Positions 62,237 to 64,000 of a DNA stretch of 64,000 bases are shown one piece after another. Made by a program: the position numbers and the translations under genes. Position 1 is the first letter of the stretch, and every line of letters starts with the position of its first letter. The stretch comes from Scylla paramamosain. Its lineage: Eukaryota; Arthropoda; Malacostraca; Decapoda; Portunidae. The stretch is from NCBI RefSeq assembly GCF_035594125.1, contig NC_087178.1, forward strand, positions 12,917,251 to 12,981,250, in the 5' to 3' direction. The notes under the pieces are model-generated. The model had not been told where the DNA came from, made no database searches, and saw nothing but the letters and a program-made list of their open reading frames with translations.

Positions 62237-62701
62237 ATTCTATGATTGGTGTTGTTAGTAAAAATAGCGGACGTGACATTAACATGTCCTGTCATCATTG
62301 TAATACTTTTGATAACCGGTTCCAAGTCTAACTGTCTTACTGTCTTTTTTTTTTTTCATTTTGAACTATTTACTGGCATACTGTTACCAAGCCTTCTGTA
62401 TGACGAGCTTAAAAGAATATATATATATTTATTTTTTTATTTATTTTTTTTTCAGACCGAGAACAATTACAGGAAATAAGAGGAAAGTAAAGATAAGAAT
62501 AAACCATTGAGGAAAAGAAAATAAAACTTTGCACCTTTATAAAGAATAAGTTCATACAATTGCGCCATACTCTCTTACATACTGCAGTGGCCCGTGTTTG
62601 CATTGAAATGCTTGCCACTCTGTACGACGCAACACAACATCACCTGTGAAAGTAACACGTTTATTCTGCTCGATTTCCTCTCATTCTCCAGAATAAAGCA
62701 T

Positions 62702-62863
62702 TTTACTTCCATGTTTAGAAACATGCAAAAGCAACAATATTATTACTTCGACGTTTACAGGTGCGCAAACGTAACAATATTTCTACTTTAGTGTTTATAG
62801 ACGAGCAAAGGCAACGATACTTTCACTTAGATGTTTAGAGGCGCGTAAAGGCAATGGTATTTT
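62702..62863 (+). repeat. Four tandem copies of a diverged 40-bp unit
   Basis: Units start near 62702, 62742, 62782 and 62822 and share TTACTTNGATGTTTAGAGGC then GCAAAGGCAACAATATT. Each unit has about 20-25% differences, so the array is old. Confidence 0.85.
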
Positions 62864-63000
62864 TAATTTGAGACGACCAAGGAATGGGGACACAGAGAAA
62901 GGATTCCAATGTCACGGTCAAAAGCTGGGACCGTGAAATGAAATTGTTATTGAATTTTAGCTAAGTTCAGGAAAGTTATAAATCAGAAAAGAGGAAAATG

Positions 63001-63002
<2 letters not shown>

Positions 63003-63089
<87 letters not shown>
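63003..63089. repeat. CT microsatellite
   Basis: About 86 bases of uninterrupted CT. Confidence 0.95.
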
Positions 63090-63092
<3 letters not shown>

Positions 63093-63570
63093 CTGGTCTA
63101 GCGCAGGTCACTTTCTCGACACAGTACAATGCTCTACCTGAACCGACCACCTGCTCCTTTGCTATTTCTCGCATTTAGCTTATTTCACGTCTGCAGCATT
63201 CACCTTTCAGGCCCTAATGACTTCCTGAAGAATGGCCACATAACAGTGAAAGTTACCTTTTATGGAGAGAACATAGCCAGCAAGGTAACATCCGGAAAGA
63301 CAGTAAGAGAAAAAAGTTCAATAAGTTGTCTTAAAGTGAGGCAGTGACTTGTAAGATAGAGTTAACACAAGCTGTTGTGCTCCTATTACACGCATGCACG
63401 GCTTATGCGTGCTAGCTGATAGGATTTCTCGCGTGACTGTGCAAGGCGCAGCAGCAGGAACCCAGGAAATACGAGTAATGTACCGTTTTCGCGCCAAGCT
63501 GGATGAGGTGAGGACGTGCGTGGCGGGACCGTGAAGGTTCTCGCCAGTCACGGGGACGTGTGCCACTTAC

Positions 63571-64000
63571 TGAGGGAGAAGAAGACGGCGATGGCGATGA
63601 TGCCGGAACTCAGGTTGGCGCCGAAGGGATGGACCACAGCAGCCACTAATGCCGCCCCTGCCGCCGCCGCCAGCAACAGCAGTATTGGTGCCAAGGAGTC
63701 ACCGTGTCGTGGTGGAGTGTTGCTTGGGTCATCTTCCTCCTTCTCTGTCCCGGGCACCGTCCCGCTCTTTTGCTCATCGCCAGCGGGATTCTCTTCATGA
63801 TCAACTTGACTTAGTGACTCGTGCAGCCTCACCACGCCCCCTGATGAGTTTCTGGAGTCGCAAGGGAACGAGTCACACGCTTCCCCGCCCTCATGGTTTA
63901 CTCCATCTCGGTGGTTGAAGGCGCGGATAGAGTCCATGACCCTCGGCTGACGGAGGATAATGCTGGCCTCCTGCCGGTAAATCCTGAGGCTGCACTGCAC
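63571..64000 (-). CDS. Exon with a hydrophobic hairpin, open at the window edge
   Basis: The minus-strand frame is open from the window edge (reading QCSLRIYRQEASIILRQP) to a GTAAGT donor at 63570, ending in phase 1. The middle is hydrophilic and acidic (DHEENPAGDEQKSG). The end has two adjacent hydrophobic stretches, DSLAPILLLLAAAAGAALVA and SSGIIAIAVFFSLS, separated by HPFGAN, which would suit a membrane hairpin or two transmembrane helices. I do not recognise the family. The phase-1 donor is compatible with the acceptor at 57186 of the giant exon, so it could be an upstream exon of that gene or belong to a separate gene. Confidence 0.55.

Overview
The window looks like nuclear DNA of a decapod crustacean, probably a crab. 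The evidence is very dense dinucleotide and trinucleotide microsatellites (GA, CA, TA, GGA), intron-rich genes with GT-AG junctions, and three copies of a LINE whose sequence resembles the jockey/CR1-like elements common in decapod assemblies. The species assignment is inference.

Layout. 1-5.2 kb (+): internal and 3' exons of a calponin/transgelin-family gene embedded in CA and TTA/TTG microsatellites. 9.6-12.7 kb (+): a long but broken LINE. 13.1-13.7 kb: a non-autonomous DNA element with inverted ends and a target duplication. 17.7-18.9 kb (+): an intact 389-residue C2H2 zinc-finger protein in one coding exon, followed by a HindIII-site-rich minisatellite. 23.3-29.3 kb: AT-rich, cytosine-poor DNA holding a hAT-type non-autonomous element (with 8-bp target duplication) and an old antisense LINE copy.

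30.7-57.5 kb (-): one very large gene that I could join exon by exon with consistent reading phase. It predicts about 2,948 residues: a short first exon, a single 6.4-kb exon of disordered acidic and proline-rich protein with about 29 copies of a DVEQHHQ heptad, then a pleckstrin-homology (PH) domain, then a complete actin-like fold that ends the protein. Its introns carry a second LINE copy, a second hAT relative and a dead Tc1/mariner transposase. 57.5-63.5 kb: intergenic or intronic DNA with extreme microsatellite content and a 5S-rRNA-like fragment. 63.6-64 kb (-): an exon with a hydrophobic hairpin, open at the window edge and in a phase that could splice to the giant gene.

The most unusual item is the PH-actin protein with its giant disordered N-terminus. 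I do not recognise it as a named gene. The actin-like domain keeps the overall fold signatures but alters the second phosphate loop, so it may be a scaffold or regulator at membranes or actin rather than a filament-forming ATPase. That role is inference.
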